Source: Afipia sp.
Lineage (GTDB): Bacteria; Pseudomonadota; Alphaproteobacteria; Rhizobiales; Xanthobacteraceae
Assembly (NCBI GenBank): GCA_024707075.1
Contig: JANQAK010000006.1
Span: 310,001-374,000 of the forward strand
DNA length: 64,000 nt
Direction of reading: 5' to 3'
Position numbers and translations under genes: made by a program. Positions 25,210-33,716 of this stretch are shown here, one piece after another (within the stretch, counting starts at the first letter, position 1; each line of letters opens with the position of its first letter). The notes under the pieces were generated by a model, which saw only the letters and a program-made list of their open reading frames with translations, was not told where the DNA came from and did not search any database.

Positions 25210-26361
25210 GTGCAGGGTTTCGTCTTTCAATCCACAAAATCGATTCTGGTTGAGCCTGCCAGTTCGTCGCGCATCGGCGAGTTGGTAAAATCGCTTGGCT
25301 GTACGTCTGTTCTGCTGGTGAGCGATCCCGGCGTGAAAGGTGCGGGGCTGTTGCAGGCGGGATTGCAGGGGCTGGAGCAGCGGGGGATCGCGGTCACGCT
25401 GTTCACCGATGTTCAGGCCGATCCGCCGGTTCATGTGATCGAGGCTGCGGTCAAGCTGGCCGTCGATGCGAAGGTCGATGGCGTTGTCTCCATCGGCGGC
25501 GGCAGTTCGATGGATGTGGCCAAGCTCGTGGCACTGCTCGCAGTCGGTCAGGAAAAGCTCGACGACATCTATGGCGTCGGCATGGTCAAGGGACGCCGCC
25601 TGCCGCTGGTGCTCGCGCCGACGACAGCGGGGACCGGATCAGAGGTCACGCCGATCTCGATCGTCACGACCGGCGAGGGTGAGAAGAAGGGCGTCGTTTC
25701 TCCGGTATTGCTGCCGGACTGGGCTGTGCTGGACGCGGAGTTGACGCTCGGATTGCCGCCCGCAGTGACGGCGGCTACCGGCATCGATGCGATGGTTCAC
25801 GCCATTGAGGCCTATACCAGCAAGCGCCTGAAGAATCCGCTGTCGGACGCGCTCGCGCGCGATGCGCTGCGGCTGCTCGGCGGCAACATTCACGAAGCCT
25901 GCCGCAACGGTACCAACCGCGAGGCCCGCCACAACATGCTGCTCGGCTCCATGCTGGCCGGCATGGCGTTCGCCAACGCGCCGGTCGCAGCCGTGCATGC
26001 GCTGGCTTATCCGGTCGGTGCGCGTTTTCACGTTCCGCACGGGTTGTCGAATTCGCTGGTGCTGCCGCAGGTGATCCGCTTCAACGCCAGCTCCGCCGAA
26101 CAGCACTACGGTGAACTCGCCACGATCCTGACGCCGAACGCCAAGGGAAACTCGGCCGATCGCACCAAGGCGTTGGTCGAAATGCTCTCGGCGCTCCCCG
26201 TAGATCTCGGGTTGCCCACGCGGCTGCGCGACGTTGGCATTGGGCACAATGATCTCGGCATGCTGGCCGACGATGCGATGAAGCAAACGCGGCTTCTCAT
26301 TAATAACCCGCGCGAGGTCGTGCATGCCGACGCGCTGGCGATTTACGAGGCGTCGCTATGA
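25210..26361 (+). CDS. Iron-containing alcohol dehydrogenase
   Basis: Group III (Fe-ADH) dehydrogenase, 383 residues, starting at GTG after ACGGAG. The NAD-binding region holds GGGSSMDVAKLVALLA (about 97-112) and PTTAGTGSEVTP. Metal ligands are visible as Asp and His in GIDAMVHAIEAY and two His in HALAYPVGARFHVPHG. Close relatives include gamma-hydroxybutyrate dehydrogenase and maleylacetate reductase types. With the downstream lactonase-like hydrolase and semialdehyde dehydrogenase it makes a set equivalent to blcB, blcC and blcA of Agrobacterium (inference). First gene of a seven-gene operon; ATGA overlap with the next. Confidence 0.88.
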   Translation: MQGFVFQSTKSILVEPASSSRIGELVKSLGCTSVLLVSDPGVKGAGLLQAGLQGLEQRGIAVTLFTDVQADPPVHVIEAAVKLAVDAKVDGVVSIGGGSSMDVAKLVALLAVGQEKLDDIYGVGMVKGRRLPLVLAPTTAGTGSEVTPISIVTTGEGEKKGVVSPVLLPDWAVLDAELTLGLPPAVTAATGIDAMVHAIEAYTSKRLKNPLSDALARDALRLLGGNIHEACRNGTNREARHNMLLGSMLAGMAFANAPVAAVHALAYPVGARFHVPHGLSNSLVLPQVIRFNASSAEQHYGELATILTPNAKGNSADRTKALVEMLSALPVDLGLPTRLRDVGIGHNDLGMLADDAMKQTRLLINNPREVVHADALAIYEASL

Positions 26362-26804
26362 CGGAGCGGCCAAAACCCGATCATCGAAGTGCCTATGTAT
26401 ATTTCCAGACGATGACAACACGCTGGATGGACAATGACTCCTACCGGCACATGAACAACACGACGTACTATTCCTTTTTCGATACGATCGTGAACATGTA
26501 CCTGATCGAAAATGCCGTTCTCGATGTCGAGAAGAGCGAGGTGATCGGTCTGGTGGCGGAAACCATGTGTCGTTACTTCAGGTCGATCGGTTTCCCCTCG
26601 AAGATCGATGTTGGACTTCGGGTCGGTCATCTCGGCAACAGCAGCATTCGCTACGAAATTGCGCTGTTCAACGGCGATGAGGACGTCGCATCCGCGCAGG
26701 GGCATTTCGTTCACGTCTATGTCGACCGCGAGAGCGGACGCCCGACACCGCTTCCGGAAAAGCTGAAATCGATCGCTGCGCCGTTACAGCGTGCCGTGAC
26801 TTGA
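26358..26804 (+). CDS. Acyl-CoA thioesterase, 4-hydroxybenzoyl-CoA thioesterase/YbgC type (hotdog fold)
   Basis: 148 residues. The motif TRWMDNDSYRHMNNTTYYSFFD is the hallmark of this hotdog family, with the Asp and the HxNN region at the active site. The enzyme would hydrolyse an intermediate CoA thioester or recycle CoA. Its place between an alcohol dehydrogenase and an enoyl-CoA hydratase supports a role in a CoA-dependent catabolic route, but the specific thioester is unknown. Confidence 0.85.
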   Translation: MTERPKPDHRSAYVYFQTMTTRWMDNDSYRHMNNTTYYSFFDTIVNMYLIENAVLDVEKSEVIGLVAETMCRYFRSIGFPSKIDVGLRVGHLGNSSIRYEIALFNGDEDVASAQGHFVHVYVDRESGRPTPLPEKLKSIAAPLQRAVT

Positions 26805-26851
26805 TAACGTCGGATGGCTGCCGTTCGGGCGGTCTCGCAGGAGTAGAGAAC

Positions 26852-27625
26852 TTGGCCGATATTGACGTTGCCATTCAGGACCAGATCGCAGTGGTGACGC
26901 TCAACCGGCCTGCGGTGCGCAACGCCATGATGCTTGCCATGTGGCAGGGTATTGCCGAGATTTTTGCACGGCTGGGTCGCGACCCTGACGTGCGTGCGAT
27001 CATCCTGACCGGTGCCGGTGGAAATTTCAGCGTCGGCGCCGATGTCTCGGAATTCGCGAAGGTCCGGTCGAACGTCGCGGAGAGCAAGGCCTATGAGGTC
27101 GCGGTGGATGCATCATCTGATGCCATCGCGAATGCGCCGAAACCGGTCATCGCCGTTCTTGGGGGATATTGCCTCGGCGGCGGCTGTCATCTCTCGATGG
27201 CCTGTGACTTCCGCTATGCGCACACCGATACGGCGATCGGCATTCCGGCGGCGAAGCTGTCGATCGTGTATGGTGTCCGCAGCACGCAACGCCTGCTGGG
27301 GTTGGTCGGATTGACCCACGCCAAGCGCATTCTGTACTCCGCAGATCGTTTCAGCGCGGCGGATGCCAAGAGCATGGGACTTGTCGACCGGGTGTCGAAC
27401 GATCCGATGGCTGACGCGAAGGCCTTCGCCGCTGAGATCGCCAAGCTCGCGCCGTTGTCGGTTGAAGGTGCCAAGCGAATTCTGACCGGCTTGTCGATGG
27501 GGCCGGGCGCGCTGGATGTGGAGGCCGCCGAGGCTTTCATCGATCGCGCATCGGCCAGCGAGGATTACGAGGAAGGTCGCCGGGCATTTGCCGAGAAGCG
27601 TTCGCCAATGTTCCGCGGGAGATAG
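26852..27625 (+). CDS. Enoyl-CoA hydratase/isomerase family protein
   Basis: Crotonase family, about 257 residues. I chose TTG at 26852 because CAGGAG lies 8 bases upstream, giving the family-like start MADIDVAIQDQIAVVTLNRP. Oxyanion-hole regions are ILTGAGGNFSVGADVSEFA (about 52-70) and GGYCLGGGCHLSMACDFRYA (about 102-121). Later parts (LLGLVGLTHAKRILYSADRF) are conserved. It could hydrate an unsaturated acyl-CoA made by the pathway. The badK hydratase step missing from the bad operon could in principle be served by this gene, but no specific sign of that is seen. Confidence 0.87.
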   Translation: MADIDVAIQDQIAVVTLNRPAVRNAMMLAMWQGIAEIFARLGRDPDVRAIILTGAGGNFSVGADVSEFAKVRSNVAESKAYEVAVDASSDAIANAPKPVIAVLGGYCLGGGCHLSMACDFRYAHTDTAIGIPAAKLSIVYGVRSTQRLLGLVGLTHAKRILYSADRFSAADAKSMGLVDRVSNDPMADAKAFAAEIAKLAPLSVEGAKRILTGLSMGPGALDVEAAEAFIDRASASEDYEEGRRAFAEKRSPMFRGR

Positions 27626-27633
27626 GTATCGTC

Positions 27634-28396
27634 ATGAAAATGCATGTTCTGTCGGGCGGCCGTCTTCGCATGAAGAAGAGCATCTATTTCCCGGATGCCG
27701 ACCGCAGCGAGATGATCGAGCTTCCGGTGTCGTGCATGCTGATGCGGCATGCGCAGGGTAATGTGCTGTTCGACACCGGCTGCCATCCCACCATTGCGGA
27801 AAATCCTGAAGGGCGCTGGGGCGGCCTTGCGAAGTACATGACACCGATCATGCCGCCCGGCGAAAACGTCCTGACCGGCCTCAAGGCCGTCGGCCTCGGC
27901 CCGGACGATATCGATGTGGTGGTCTGCTCGCATCTCCACACCGATCATTGCGGCTGCAACGAGTTCTTCAGGAAATCGACCATCGTCGTGCATGCGCGCG
28001 AGCTGGAAGCGGCGAAAGCGCCGGATGCCTTGGCGAGCGGCTATTTTTTCGGCCGACTGGGATCATCCGATCCCGATGAAGGTGATCGAGCAGCAGACCG
28101 ACCTGTTCGACGACGGCAAGATCACGCTCATTCCGCTGCCCGGCCATACACCGGGCACCCTCGGCGCGCTGGTGAAACTCGATCGCAGCGGCGAGTTTCT
28201 GCTGACGTCAGACGCTCTCAGCATTCGCACCAATCTCGATCAGGAGATTGTGCCGAAGAACACAAAGAACACCGAGCAGTTCCTGCAATCGTTTGCCGAA
28301 ATCCGGCGGATCGAGAAGGCAGGCGCGACAATTATTTGCAGCCATGACAGCGCGCAGTGGGAGTCCCTGCGCAAGGGCATGGATGCCTACGACTGA
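27634..28396 (+). pseudogene. Metallo-beta-lactamase fold hydrolase, AHL/gamma-lactone lactonase-like, frameshifted at T6
   Basis: About 253 residues when repaired. The zinc motif SHLHTDHCGCNEFF (HxHxDH) and later LPGHTPGTLGALV with a C-terminal CSHD are complete. Closest family in my judgement is the AttM/BlcC lactonase group (HxHxDH with the MLMRHAQGNVLFDTGCHP N-terminal strand). The frame leaves the family at a run of six T (28044-28049): with one T removed it continues as GYFSADWDHPIPMKVIEQQ to 28396. As written the protein loses half its metal ligands. Eight bases after the hydratase gene and co-directional with the rest of the operon. Confidence 0.8.
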
Positions 28397-28447
28397 CGGC
28401 CGCAGCTCGGACTGAAATCGCACAAAAACAACCGTTGAGGACAAAAA

Positions 28448-29200
28448 ATGGATATGCATCTGAAGGGCAAGGTTGCTCTCGTCACTGGCGCCGGCCGCGA
28501 TGTCGGCCGCGAAATCGCGCTCAGCCTGGCGGCGGAAGGCGCGGCCGTTGCCGTCAATTATAATGGCTCGCGTGAGCGCGCCGCCGCCGTGGTGGCCGAG
28601 ATCGAGAAGGCCGGCGGCAAGGCCATCGCCTACAAGGCCGACGTCGCCAACTTCGATGAAGTGCAGGCAATGGTCGCCAAGATTGTCTCCGATTTCGGCG
28701 GACTGAATATCGTCGTCAACAATGCCGGCGTGGCACTGCGCAACCGTTTCGTCGAGACGACGCCGGAGGAATGGAAGAAGCAGATCGACATCTGTCTCTA
28801 TGGTGCGATTCATATTTCCAAGGCAGCGGCGCCGCATCTCGAGAAGGCAGGCGACGGACGGATCATCGCTCTGGTGGGCGATTCCTCGCGCGTCGGTGAA
28901 TCGGGGCTCGCCATCGTGGCGGCGGCGCGCGCCGGCGTCATCGCGCTGATGAAATCTCTGGCGCGCGAAATGGGCCGCTTCGGCGTGACCGCGAACACGA
29001 TCTCGCTGGGTCTGGTCGAAACGCCGCATGATCTCGACTGGGTCAATGCCAACCGCGACAAGCTGACCAAGCTCTACCCGCTGCGCCGCCTTGGATTCCC
29101 GTCCGACATCGCGCCGATGGTGACGCTGCTGGCCTCGAAGCACGGCGGATGGATCACCGGGCAGACCATCAGCATCAGTGGCGGATTCAGCATGGTCTGA
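28448..29200 (+). CDS. SDR-family protein lacking the catalytic Ser-Tyr-Lys
   Basis: 250 residues with a normal Rossmann region (VTGAGRDVGREIALSLA) and NNAG. At the active site it reads VGDSSRVGESGLAIVAAARAG. Aligned by eye to the BadH of this window (ASDAARVGSSGEAVYAACKAG), Ser becomes Gly, Tyr becomes Val and Lys becomes Arg. Ordinary dehydrogenase chemistry therefore seems impossible, although cofactor binding may persist. The C-terminal GWITGQTISISGGFSMV is ordinary. The gene is intact and keeps its place in the operon, so it probably has a function, for example as a regulatory or structural partner, or with a different chemistry. Confidence 0.85.
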   Translation: MDMHLKGKVALVTGAGRDVGREIALSLAAEGAAVAVNYNGSRERAAAVVAEIEKAGGKAIAYKADVANFDEVQAMVAKIVSDFGGLNIVVNNAGVALRNRFVETTPEEWKKQIDICLYGAIHISKAAAPHLEKAGDGRIIALVGDSSRVGESGLAIVAAARAGVIALMKSLAREMGRFGVTANTISLGLVETPHDLDWVNANRDKLTKLYPLRRLGFPSDIAPMVTLLASKHGGWITGQTISISGGFSMV

Positions 29201-29225
29201 TGACCTGCAAGGAGGGGAGGAGACT

Positions 29226-30791
29226 ATGCTCCAGACAGACCTGATTGCTTCGATCCCGGCGCTGCTCCGTCGTCACGCGGATGCGCGCGGATCGAAACCC
29301 GCATATCGCGATGCGACAACTACCGTCACGTATGGCGAGCTTGCAGTGCGCACCGCCAACCTCGCGGGGCATCTGGCCGATAACGGCGTCCAGCCGGGCG
29401 ACAAGGTCGCGATCTTTCTGCCGAACTCGGTGGCGTGGGTCGAAAGCTGCTTCGCGATCAACCGTGCCGCCGGCATCGGTGTGCCGATCAGCTATGAAGC
29501 CACGGAATCCGAGGTGCTGTACCGGCTTCAGGATGCCGGCTGCACGGCCATCATTGCGACCGATGAGCGTGCGCCGCTGATCGCGAAGCTGACGAACGAT
29601 GCGCCGGACCTGAAGCTGACCATTTTGTCTGGGCAGGGACCAGCGCCCGCCGGGGCTTTGCGCTACGAACCACTGGCCACGTCGGCGCCGAAATCCTCGC
29701 CGCGTGACCCGTCGGAGATTTTCGAGCCAGCCTTTATTATCTACACATCAGGCACCACCGGCCGCGCCAAGGGTGTGTTGCTGTCGGTTCACAGCATGTT
29801 GTGGGTCACGGCCGCATGCTGGGCGCCGATCGCCGGATTGTCGGAGAGCGATGTCGTTCTCTCGCCGCTGCCGCTGTTTCATTCTTATGCGCTCAACCTG
29901 TCGGTGCTGAGCATTCTGTCGGTCGGTGCGACCGAGTACATCATGGAGAAATACTCCACGACCGACGCCGTGCGCCTGCTGAAGAGCGGCGAGTTTACGG
30001 TGTTTCCGGGCGTGCCGACGATGTTCCACTATTTCCTTGAAGCGACCAAGGCCGAGCCCGGCCTGAAACTGCCGAACCTGCGGCTGAGCATGTCGGCGGG
30101 TGCGATCATGCCGGCGACGCTGAACCGCGAATTCGAATCCCGTTTCGGCATCAAGCTGCTCGACGGCTATGGAATTACCGAAACCTCGACCATGGTGACG
30201 ATGAACTGGCCGGTCGGTGAACGCGTCATGGGATCGTGCGGATTGCCGCTGCCGGGGCTTGCCGTCCGGATCGTTTCACCGGCGAACGGTGAAGATGTTG
30301 CCATTGGCGAGGAAGGCGAGTTGATCGTCCGCGGACCCAACCTCATGAGCGGGTATCACAACAAGCCCGAGGAAACCGCGTCCGCGCTGCGCAAGGGCTG
30401 GTATCACACCGGCGATCTGGCCCGGAGCGACGCTAACGGCTTTTTGACCATCACGGGCCGGCTCAAGGAGCTCATCATTCGCGGCGGCCAGAATATCGCC
30501 CCGGCAGAGATTGAAGAGGTCGTCAATGCCATTGCCGACGTGATCGACAGCGCTGTGGTGGGCATTCCGCACGAGCATCTGGGGGAGGTTCCGGCTTTGT
30601 TCGTTGTCGCGCGCGAAGGAACTGGAATCGAAACAAAAGACATTCTGGAACACTGCCGCGGGCGTCTGTCTTCCTATAAGGTGCCGTTCTCGGTGCATTT
30701 CGTAAGGGAAATCCCGCGCACCGGGTCTGGAAAGATCATTCGCTTCAAACTGCGCGAAACGCTGGTCGCGCCAATCAACAAGGCTTCTTAA
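29226..30791 (+). CDS. AMP-forming acyl-CoA synthetase
   Basis: 521-residue adenylate-forming ligase. The start ATG at 29226 follows an extended AAGGAGGGGAGGAG ribosome site. Motifs: IIYTSGTTGRAKGVLLS (about 180), DGYGITETSTMVT, GWYHTGDLARSD, ITGRLKELIIRGGQNIAPAEIE, and the catalytic Lys in RTGSGKIIRFKLRE. It would activate the carboxylic acid handled by this operon. Distinct from the AliA ligase at 10164; substrate unknown. Confidence 0.88.
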   Translation: MLQTDLIASIPALLRRHADARGSKPAYRDATTTVTYGELAVRTANLAGHLADNGVQPGDKVAIFLPNSVAWVESCFAINRAAGIGVPISYEATESEVLYRLQDAGCTAIIATDERAPLIAKLTNDAPDLKLTILSGQGPAPAGALRYEPLATSAPKSSPRDPSEIFEPAFIIYTSGTTGRAKGVLLSVHSMLWVTAACWAPIAGLSESDVVLSPLPLFHSYALNLSVLSILSVGATEYIMEKYSTTDAVRLLKSGEFTVFPGVPTMFHYFLEATKAEPGLKLPNLRLSMSAGAIMPATLNREFESRFGIKLLDGYGITETSTMVTMNWPVGERVMGSCGLPLPGLAVRIVSPANGEDVAIGEEGELIVRGPNLMSGYHNKPEETASALRKGWYHTGDLARSDANGFLTITGRLKELIIRGGQNIAPAEIEEVVNAIADVIDSAVVGIPHEHLGEVPALFVVAREGTGIETKDILEHCRGRLSSYKVPFSVHFVREIPRTGSGKIIRFKLRETLVAPINKAS

Positions 30792-30792
30792 C

Positions 30793-32265
30793 ATGCTGGA
30801 CAAGGTCTCGAAACTCACCCTGAAAGACCCTTCGTTGCTCCGCGACGCCTGTTATATCGATGGCGCATGGGTTGCCGCCGACGGCGGCGGCACGATCAAG
30901 GTCGATAATCCGGCAACGGGTGCGATTATCGGCAGCGTGCCGAACATGGGCGCGGCGGAAACGAAGCGCGCCATCGAGCAGGCCAATGCGGCGCTGCCGG
31001 CCTGGCGCGCTAGGACCGCAAAGGAACGCGCGAGCATCCTGCGCAAGTGGTTCGACCTGATGATGGCCAATCAGGAAGACCTCGCCATGATCATGACGGC
31101 GGAACAGGGCAAGCCGATGGCGGAGAGCCGCGGCGAGATCGCCTATGCGGCGAGCTTCATCGAGTGGTTTGCCGAGGAAGGCAAGCGCATCTACGGTGAC
31201 ACCATCCCGCCGTTCAGCGCGGATCGCCGCATCGTGGTGCTGAAGCAGCCGATCGGTGTCTGTGCTGCGATCACGCCATGGAATTTCCCGGCGGCGATGA
31301 TCACCCGCAAGGCAGGCCCGGCGCTGGCCGCCGGCTGCACCATGGTGGTCAAGCCCGCGAGCCAGACGCCACTGTCGGCGCTGGCGCTGGCGTTGCTGGC
31401 CGAACGTGCAGGTGTGCCGAAGGGTGTGTTTTCCGTGGTGACGGGATCCGCGACGGCCATCGGCGGCGAAATGACCTCGAATCCGATCATCCGTAAGGTG
31501 ACGTTCACCGGCTCGACCGAGATCGGCAAGAAGCTGATGGAGCAGAGCGCGTCGACAGTGAAGCGCACCTCGATGGAGCTGGGCGGCAACGCGCCATTCA
31601 TCGTGTTCGACGACGCCGACATCGACGCGGCGGTCAAGGGCGCGATGGCCTCGAAGTATCGCAATGCCGGACAGACCTGCGTCTGCGTCAATCGCATTTT
31701 CGCGCAGGACAAGATCTACGACAAATTTGTCGAGAAGCTCTCGCAGGCGGTACGCGATCTGAAAGTCGGCGATGGCTTCGGCGAGGGGGTCACCATCGGG
31801 CCGCTGATCAACATGGCCGCGGTGGAGAAGGTCGAGGAGCATATCAAGGACGCCACCTCCAAGGGCGCCAAGGTCGCCGTTGGCGGCCATCGCCATGCGC
31901 TGGGCCGCACCTTCTACGAGCCGACGGTGCTGACCGGCACCACGCCGGACATGCTGATTTTCCGCGAGGAAACCTTCGGCCCCGTCGCGCCGGTGTTTCG
32001 TTTCAAAACCGAGGAAGAAGCCATCCAGCTCGCCAACGACACGGAGTTCGGCCTCGCGGCCTATTTCTATGGCCGCGACATCGGGCGGGTCTGGCGCGTC
32101 GCCGAGGCGCTGGAATACGGCATGGTCGGCATCAACGAGGGCATCATCTCCACCGAGATCGCGCCGTTCGGTGGCGTGAAGGAGAGTGGCAACGGCCGCG
32201 AAGGCTCCAAGTACGGCATCGAGGATTATCTCGAGATCAAGTATCTCTGCATGGGCGGAATCTGA
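30793..32265 (+). CDS. gabD: NAD(P)-dependent aldehyde dehydrogenase, succinate-semialdehyde dehydrogenase type
   Basis: 490 residues, the usual length of GabD-class enzymes. Motifs: PWNFPAAMITRKAGPALAAG, FTGSTEIGKKLM, ELGGNAPFIVFDDADID (general base Glu), and NAGQTCVCVNR with the catalytic Cys. C-terminal FGGVKESGNGREGSKYGIEDY is typical. Oxidises a semialdehyde, plausibly succinate semialdehyde formed from gamma-hydroxybutyrate by the iron alcohol dehydrogenase at the head of the operon. The symbol reflects subfamily only. Last gene before a strong terminator. Confidence 0.85.
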   Translation: MLDKVSKLTLKDPSLLRDACYIDGAWVAADGGGTIKVDNPATGAIIGSVPNMGAAETKRAIEQANAALPAWRARTAKERASILRKWFDLMMANQEDLAMIMTAEQGKPMAESRGEIAYAASFIEWFAEEGKRIYGDTIPPFSADRRIVVLKQPIGVCAAITPWNFPAAMITRKAGPALAAGCTMVVKPASQTPLSALALALLAERAGVPKGVFSVVTGSATAIGGEMTSNPIIRKVTFTGSTEIGKKLMEQSASTVKRTSMELGGNAPFIVFDDADIDAAVKGAMASKYRNAGQTCVCVNRIFAQDKIYDKFVEKLSQAVRDLKVGDGFGEGVTIGPLINMAAVEKVEEHIKDATSKGAKVAVGGHRHALGRTFYEPTVLTGTTPDMLIFREETFGPVAPVFRFKTEEEAIQLANDTEFGLAAYFYGRDIGRVWRVAEALEYGMVGINEGIISTEIAPFGGVKESGNGREGSKYGIEDYLEIKYLCMGGI

Positions 32266-32275
32266 TCACAAACGC

Positions 32276-32310
32276 AAGCGGCGGGCGAACCAGTTTCGCC
32301 CGCCGCTTTT
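32276..32310. terminator. Strong terminator between convergent operons
   Basis: AAGCGGCGGGCGAA (32276-32289) pairs perfectly with TTCGCCCGCCGCTT (32295-32308) around a 5-base loop. Flanking A and T bases allow it to work for both directions. It ends the rightward catabolic operon and the leftward transporter operon. Confidence 0.85.
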
Positions 32311-32325
32311 CTCAAGTCCTGAGTC

Positions 32326-33381
32326 TCATGGCTTGAACGTGTAGCCCGGCCCGATCGCCACGTTCGCTGGAATTGGCGGCAGATCGGCGAACAGCTCCGG
32401 ATTGTCCTTCATCACCTTCAGGATGTGCTTCGGTTCGATGTGCTTGTTGACGTCGAATGTCGACTTCAGGATGCCCAGCCGGGCGAGGCGATCCTCCGCA
32501 CTCCAGAGAGCGCGGTAGTTGTTGGCCGACAAGCGCCGATCCGCCTGCTGGATGTTGAACTGCATCGCAGCCTCGGCGACCTCCGGTTTAAGGCCGGGAA
32601 TCCAGCGGGTCGCGATGCCGGCTGCCAGCTTCGGATTCTTGCGCATCCACTGGTCGGCTTCGGACACTGCGGCGAGGAATTTCTCGATGGTCTCGCCGTT
32701 TTTCTCGACCCACGGACGCAGGGCGACGTTGAAGCCGAGATAGGAGATCACGTCGCCACCGCGGATGACCTCGATCGAACCCGGAATATCCTTGCCGGCG
32801 ACGATGGGCCACGGATCCCACGCCGAGAACGCGTCGATGCCCTTGGCGAGCAGCGCCACGGTCATATCCGGCGGCGGCGTGTTCACCAGAGTCACGTCTT
32901 CGGGCTTGAGGCCGGCCTTCTCAAGGATCGCCAGAATATAGAGATGATTGATCGTGCCGAACGAGGCCGCGATCTTCTTGCCCTTCAGGCTGGCGAGATC
33001 ACCCTTGGCGATGCCCGCGCCTTCGCGGGCGACGACGGCCATCGTAGCGTCCGAGCCGGCCTTGGTCGCGTTGCCGCTATAGTTGCCGAGCGCGACGAGG
33101 TCCATGCCGCGCAGCACGGCACCGATCATCGGCACGCCGACCTGCACGATTTCGCTTTCCCCGGCCTGAAGCGCATTCAGCGCATCGACGCCGGTGGCGT
33201 AGGGCCGGGCGATGGTGACGTCGAGGCCGTTCTTTTCAAAGAAGCCGCGTTCCAGCGCGATCGGCAATCCGATCTGGTCGATTCCGGTGACCATGCCGGC
33301 CTTCACCTTGACCATCGTCTGCGCCTGCGCCGGCATGCATGCCAGCATCAGCGCAGCTCCCAATATCGATAATCGTTTCAT
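32326..33381 (-). CDS. ABC transporter substrate-binding protein, NitT/TauT/SsuA type
   Basis: 351-residue periplasmic protein (NMT1/SsuA-like) with Sec signal MKRLSILGAALMLACMPAQAQ. Mature part: GIDQIGLPIALERGFFEKNGLDV, LQAGESEIVQVGVP and LKGKKIAASFGT are family features. Last gene of a leftward operon with two permeases, an ATPase and a small membrane protein. Ligand unknown: members import nitrate, taurine, alkanesulfonates, phthalate or pyrimidine precursors. The operon's cupin and SDR suggest an aromatic or ketone-type organic ligand (inference). Confidence 0.88.
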   Translation of the reverse strand: MKRLSILGAALMLACMPAQAQTMVKVKAGMVTGIDQIGLPIALERGFFEKNGLDVTIARPYATGVDALNALQAGESEIVQVGVPMIGAVLRGMDLVALGNYSGNATKAGSDATMAVVAREGAGIAKGDLASLKGKKIAASFGTINHLYILAILEKAGLKPEDVTLVNTPPPDMTVALLAKGIDAFSAWDPWPIVAGKDIPGSIEVIRGGDVISYLGFNVALRPWVEKNGETIEKFLAAVSEADQWMRKNPKLAAGIATRWIPGLKPEVAEAAMQFNIQQADRRLSANNYRALWSAEDRLARLGILKSTFDVNKHIEPKHILKVMKDNPELFADLPPIPANVAIGPGYTFKP

Positions 33382-33383
33382 TG

Positions 33384-33716
33384 TTATCCTCCCTCTTTTA
33401 TCGGCCCGACGCTCGTCACCCAGTAAGGCCGGGCAACCGCGTTGAGATCCGTTCGTTTGACGCCACGGAGTGCTATCGAATGGTCGTCCGCACCGGCGAC
33501 CCTTCCATATTGCTGGAATGACTGAACGTGAAAGCGCTCAGGCGTGAAAGGCAGTTCAATCTGGATATTGACCTTCTCGGATGTGCCTGCGAGTTCCGGC
33601 GAAATCTTCATCGGCGCGGCCAAGGTCAGCCAAATCTGGAAACCCAGCCACGCGGCCAACACGCTGAGAACGACGCGGCCCTTGGTCGAGCGCAGGGCTT
33701 CGGATGCGAGGTTCAT
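33384..33716 (-). CDS. Small membrane-anchored protein of unknown function in a NitT/TauT-type transporter operon
   Basis: 110 residues, not recognised. A single hydrophobic segment (about 15-34, VVLSVLAAWLGFQIWLTLAA) is followed by a polar domain of about 75 residues. The arrangement suggests a signal anchor with the C-terminal domain in the periplasm. Its start overlaps the ATPase stop by 4 bases and its stop is 2 bases from the binding-protein gene, so it is translationally coupled inside the operon. The coding potential is supported by tight packing and a sensible membrane segment. It could be an accessory docking factor for the binding protein. No catalytic motif seen. Confidence 0.7.
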   Translation of the reverse strand: MNLASEALRSTKGRVVLSVLAAWLGFQIWLTLAAPMKISPELAGTSEKVNIQIELPFTPERFHVQSFQQYGRVAGADDHSIALRGVKRTDLNAVARPYWVTSVGPIKEGG

